Shown here: piece by piece, positions 61,922 through 64,000 of the stretch | Position numbering within the stretch: position 1 is the stretch's first letter | Layout: every line of letters begins with the position of its first letter | Source: Microbacterium sp. Leaf288 | GTDB taxonomy: Bacteria > Actinomycetota > Actinomycetes > Actinomycetales > Microbacteriaceae | NCBI RefSeq assembly: GCF_001422925.1 | Contig: NZ_LMNI01000011.1 | Span: 382,515-446,514, forward strand | Direction: 5' to 3' | DNA: 64,000 nt | Notes under the pieces: generated by a model | What the model was told of the DNA's origin: nothing | What the model saw: only the letters and a program-made list of their open reading frames with translations | Database searches by the model: none | Position numbers and translations under genes: made by a program

Positions 61922-63115
61922 TCAGGCTCGGGCGGCGCGTAGTTCGACCGCCGCGGGAGAGAGCACCTGCTGGGTGACCATGATCGCCGCCCCCAGCACG
62001 CCGGCCGTCTCGTCGGCCTGGGACTGCACGATGCCCAGGTGCTGTGTGGCGAGCGGGATCGAGCGGCGGTAGACGACCTCGCGCACTCCCGCGAGCAGGT
62101 GCTCGCCGGCGCGGGCAACGCTGCCGCCGATGACGATGACCGACGGATTCAGCATGTTGACGACGGTCGCGAGCACTTCGCCGACCTCGCGGCCGGCCTG
62201 CCGCGTCGCGGTGATGGCGGCCTGATGCCCCGCACGGACGAGCGTGACGACGTCTGCGCTCCCGGCGGCGTCGATGCCCTGTGCGCGCAGATCGGCCGCG
62301 ATCGCGGTGCCGCTCGCGATCGCCTCGAGGTCTCGCTGGTCGCCGGGCGGTCGCGGCGAGTCGTGGCTGTAGGGCACCTGCACGTGCCCCATGTCGCCGG
62401 CTGACCCCTGGGCGCCGCGCTGCAGCGCGCCGCCGGAGATGATGCCGGCGCCGATGCCCGTCGACACCTTGACGAAGATCAGGTCGGCGACGCCGGGCCA
62501 GCTCAGCGACTGCTCGCCGAGCGCGAGGACGTTGACGTCGTTGTCGACGAGGACCGGCACATCGAAGGTGCGCTGCACGTAGTGCGGCACGTCGAAGCGG
62601 TCCCAGCCCGGCATGATCGGCGGGTTCGTCGGACGGCCGGTCGAGTGCTCGACGGGCCCCGGCACGCCGATGCCCACGCCGACGACGTGGGATGTCGCGA
62701 TGCCCTGCTGTTCCAGCAGCGCCGCGCCCTCCGAGATCACGGCGTCGAGCACCGCCTCCGGGCCGTCGGCGATGTCGAGGGGGTGCGTGTTCGACGTGAG
62801 GATGCTCGCGGCGAGATCGGCGACCGCGACCGTCGCGTGGGTCGCCCCGAGGTCGACCGCGATCACGACCCCGGCCGACGGATTGAAGGCGACGCGCGCC
62901 GGCGGGCGTCCGCCGGTGGACACGGCCTCGCCCGCGGGCCGCAGGAGCCCGGCGGCCAGCAGCGTGTCGACGCGACCGGAGACCGTCGACCGGGCCAGGC
63001 CCGTCAGGGTCGCAAGCTCCGCCTTGGTGCGCGCATGGCCGTCGCGGAGGATCTGGAAGATCTCGCCCGCGCCGTTGCTTCCGGCGGCTCCGCTGCCGCG
63101 CACTGCATCGACCAT
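61922..63115 (-). CDS. ROK-family transcriptional repressor lacking the usual zinc cysteines
   Basis: 397 residues. N-terminal winged helix (DGHARTKAELATLTGLARSTVSGRVDTLLAAGLL), then the ROK kinase-like fold: VDLGATHATVAVADL, GVPGPV, VDNDVNVLALGE, STGIGAGI and GGSVARAG. In most ROK proteins the GH of the zinc site is followed by CxCGxxGC; here the text is GHVQVPYSHDSPRPPGDQRDLE with no Cys, so the zinc knuckle is lost. It is divergent from a Gfo/Idh/MocA gene and probably represses it in response to a sugar. Confidence 0.9.
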   Translation of the reverse strand: MVDAVRGSGAAGSNGAGEIFQILRDGHARTKAELATLTGLARSTVSGRVDTLLAAGLLRPAGEAVSTGGRPPARVAFNPSAGVVIAVDLGATHATVAVADLAASILTSNTHPLDIADGPEAVLDAVISEGAALLEQQGIATSHVVGVGIGVPGPVEHSTGRPTNPPIMPGWDRFDVPHYVQRTFDVPVLVDNDVNVLALGEQSLSWPGVADLIFVKVSTGIGAGIISGGALQRGAQGSAGDMGHVQVPYSHDSPRPPGDQRDLEAIASGTAIAADLRAQGIDAAGSADVVTLVRAGHQAAITATRQAGREVGEVLATVVNMLNPSVIVIGGSVARAGEHLLAGVREVVYRRSIPLATQHLGIVQSQADETAGVLGAAIMVTQQVLSPAAVELRAARA

Positions 63116-63137
63116 GGCGACAGTAAAGCACGGGCTT

Positions 63138-63159
63138 CTGACCGAAGTCAGCAGGACTT
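63138..63159. promoter_or_regulatory. overlapping dyads in the ROK/oxidoreductase intergenic region
   Basis: CTGAC-CGAA-GTCAG (63138-63151) and AAGTC-N5-GACTT (63145-63159) overlap, just upstream of the ROK gene. Confidence 0.3.
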
Positions 63160-63176
63160 AAGGTCACGGCACGATC

Positions 63177-63202
63177 ACTTTTGACGAAGTTCTAGCAAAA
63201 GT
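63177..63202. promoter_or_regulatory. candidate ROK operator
   Basis: ACTTTTG (63177-63183) and CAAAAGT (63196-63202), a perfect 7-bp inverted repeat with a 12-bp spacer, an AT-rich island in GC-rich DNA. It covers the -35 region of the oxidoreductase promoter. Confidence 0.55.
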
Positions 63203-63216
63203 CGGATCCTGCGTGC

Positions 63217-63222
63217 CATGAT
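63217..63222 (+). promoter_or_regulatory. possible -10 box (CATGAT), leaderless, oxidoreductase gene
   Basis: CATGAT, six bases, ATG at 63229. Confidence 0.35.
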
Positions 63223-63228
63223 CGCCGC

Positions 63229-64000
63229 ATGACTACGGAAGTCATCGACACTGTCGTCGGCACGGTCCGCACCGGACTCGTCGGCGGCGGATTCATGGGG
63301 CGGGTCCATGCGGCCGCCGCGCGGCGGGCAGGCGCCCGGCTGGCGTCGGTGGCCTCCTCCAGCCGCGACCGCGCCGAGGCGGTGGCTCGAGAGCTCGGCG
63401 TCGCCCGCGTCGAGGACGACGCAGCGGGCGTGATCGCAGCATCCGATGTCGACGTGGTGCACATCTGCACCCCCAACGCCACCCACGCGGTTCTCGCCGA
63501 GGCGGCCCTCGCCGCCGGCAAGCACGTCGTGTGCGAGAAGCCGCTCGCGACCTCGGTCTCCGACGCGCGGGCGCTCGCCCGGCACGCCGCCGCGACCGGG
63601 AGCGTCGCCGCTGTCCCTTTCGTCTACCGCTATCACCCCATGGTCCGCGAGGCCCGCGCGCGCGTCGCCTCCGGCCGGATCGGAACACTGCTCTCGCTCG
63701 ACGGCTCGTATCTGCAGGACTGGATGCTGCGGCAGAACGACGACGACTGGCGAGCGGATGCTGCGGCCGGAGGCCCGTCGCGTGCCTTCGCCGACATCGG
63801 CTCGCACCTGTGCGACCTGGTCGAGTTCGTGACGGGGGAGCGCATCGCGCGCGTGGCCGCCCGCACCCGCCGGATGTTCGACGAGCGCGCGGGCAGGTCG
63901 GTCACGAACGAGGACGTGGCCGCGCTGCTGGTCGAGACGGAGTCCGGCGCGCTGGGCACGCTGCTCGTGTCGCAGATGGCCCCCGGTCGCAAGAACGCGC
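63229..64000 (+). CDS. Gfo/Idh/MocA-family oxidoreductase (3' end outside window)
   Basis: 257 residues visible. Rossmann motif VRTGLVGGGFMGRVHAAAARRAG (about 13-35), VVHICTPNATHAVLAEAALAAGKHVVCEKPLA with the family EKP motif, and the substrate motif GGPSRAFADIGSHLCDLVEFVTG with the catalytic Asp/His. Family members use NAD(P) to oxidise sugars, inositols or related compounds. The divergent ROK repressor suggests it is the first gene of a sugar-induced operon that continues past 64000. Confidence 0.9.
   Translation, partial: MTTEVIDTVVGTVRTGLVGGGFMGRVHAAAARRAGARLASVASSSRDRAEAVARELGVARVEDDAAGVIAASDVDVVHICTPNATHAVLAEAALAAGKHVVCEKPLATSVSDARALARHAAATGSVAAVPFVYRYHPMVREARARVASGRIGTLLSLDGSYLQDWMLRQNDDDWRADAAAGGPSRAFADIGSHLCDLVEFVTGERIARVAARTRRMFDERAGRSVTNEDVAALLVETESGALGTLLVSQMAPGRKNA

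Overview
The window is chromosomal DNA of a high-GC Gram-positive bacterium, most likely a Microbacteriaceae member such as Microbacterium. This is an inference from several signs: strong G/C preference at third codon positions, the actinobacterial block tRNA-Trp-secE-nusG-rplK-rplA, the HadA/HadB-like pair next to murB, a NusG with a long acidic extension, a RamB-type regulator facing aceB-aceA, DUF2510 proteins, and many promoters whose -10 element lies only 6-7 nt before the start codon (leaderless mRNAs). I see no phage, insertion sequence, integrase or CRISPR array.

Layout. 1-8.6 kb: a secreted PQQ-type dehydrogenase (cut by the window edge) diverges from a tightly overlapping catabolic operon: acylating aldehyde dehydrogenase, short citrate-synthase/citryl-CoA-lyase-like protein, ThDP-dependent decarboxylase/synthase, and a 910-residue fusion whose first domain keeps all four metal ligands of 3-dehydroshikimate dehydratase. 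8.7-16 kb: PAP2 phosphatase, polyphosphate kinase 2, diacylglycerol-kinase-like protein, an HxlR regulator with two operators facing a SRPBCC protein, a zinc-ribbon nuclease-like protein, two small proteins and an MHS-type transporter. 16-24 kb: a membrane protein and a CDP-alcohol phosphotransferase diverge from a seven-gene run (MDR dehydrogenase, PTPS/QueD-like, GT4, methyltransferase, YbhN-like flippase-fold protein, RibD-type reductase, LtaS-like hydrolase) in which every junction overlaps. This is the best candidate here for an undescribed pathway. 24-33 kb: GNAT, an alpha/beta hydrolase-PCD-VOC fusion, a CopB-type copper ATPase with a CsoR-like operator, a DUF2510 protein, TauE, two MaoC proteins, murB and an aminotransferase.

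33-54 kb looks like an accessory block set between murB/aspC and tRNA-Trp-secE: an ABC exporter with a NarL-type two-component system, the glyoxylate shunt (aceB, aceA) with RamB, and a putrescine/GABA catabolic set (FAD oxidase, PucR regulator, gabT, putrescine oxidase, universal stress protein, permease, aldehyde dehydrogenase). 54-57 kb is the secE-nusG-rplKA core, closed by a strong terminator. 57-64 kb: nitronate monooxygenase, acylphosphatase, DUF1801, a LysE/LysG exporter-regulator pair, a quinone-oxidoreductase-like protein, and a ROK repressor facing a Gfo/Idh/MocA oxidoreductase cut by the window end.

Genome-scale signals: (i) the word GGATGCYGC is strongly over-represented on both strands, inside and outside genes, and inverted pairs of it form terminators; (ii) a 96-bp hairpin element with 11-bp terminal inverted repeats occurs twice, each time between convergent genes; (iii) most convergent gene ends carry long hairpins; (iv) stop codons TAG repeatedly serve as the first half of the next gene's -10 box.
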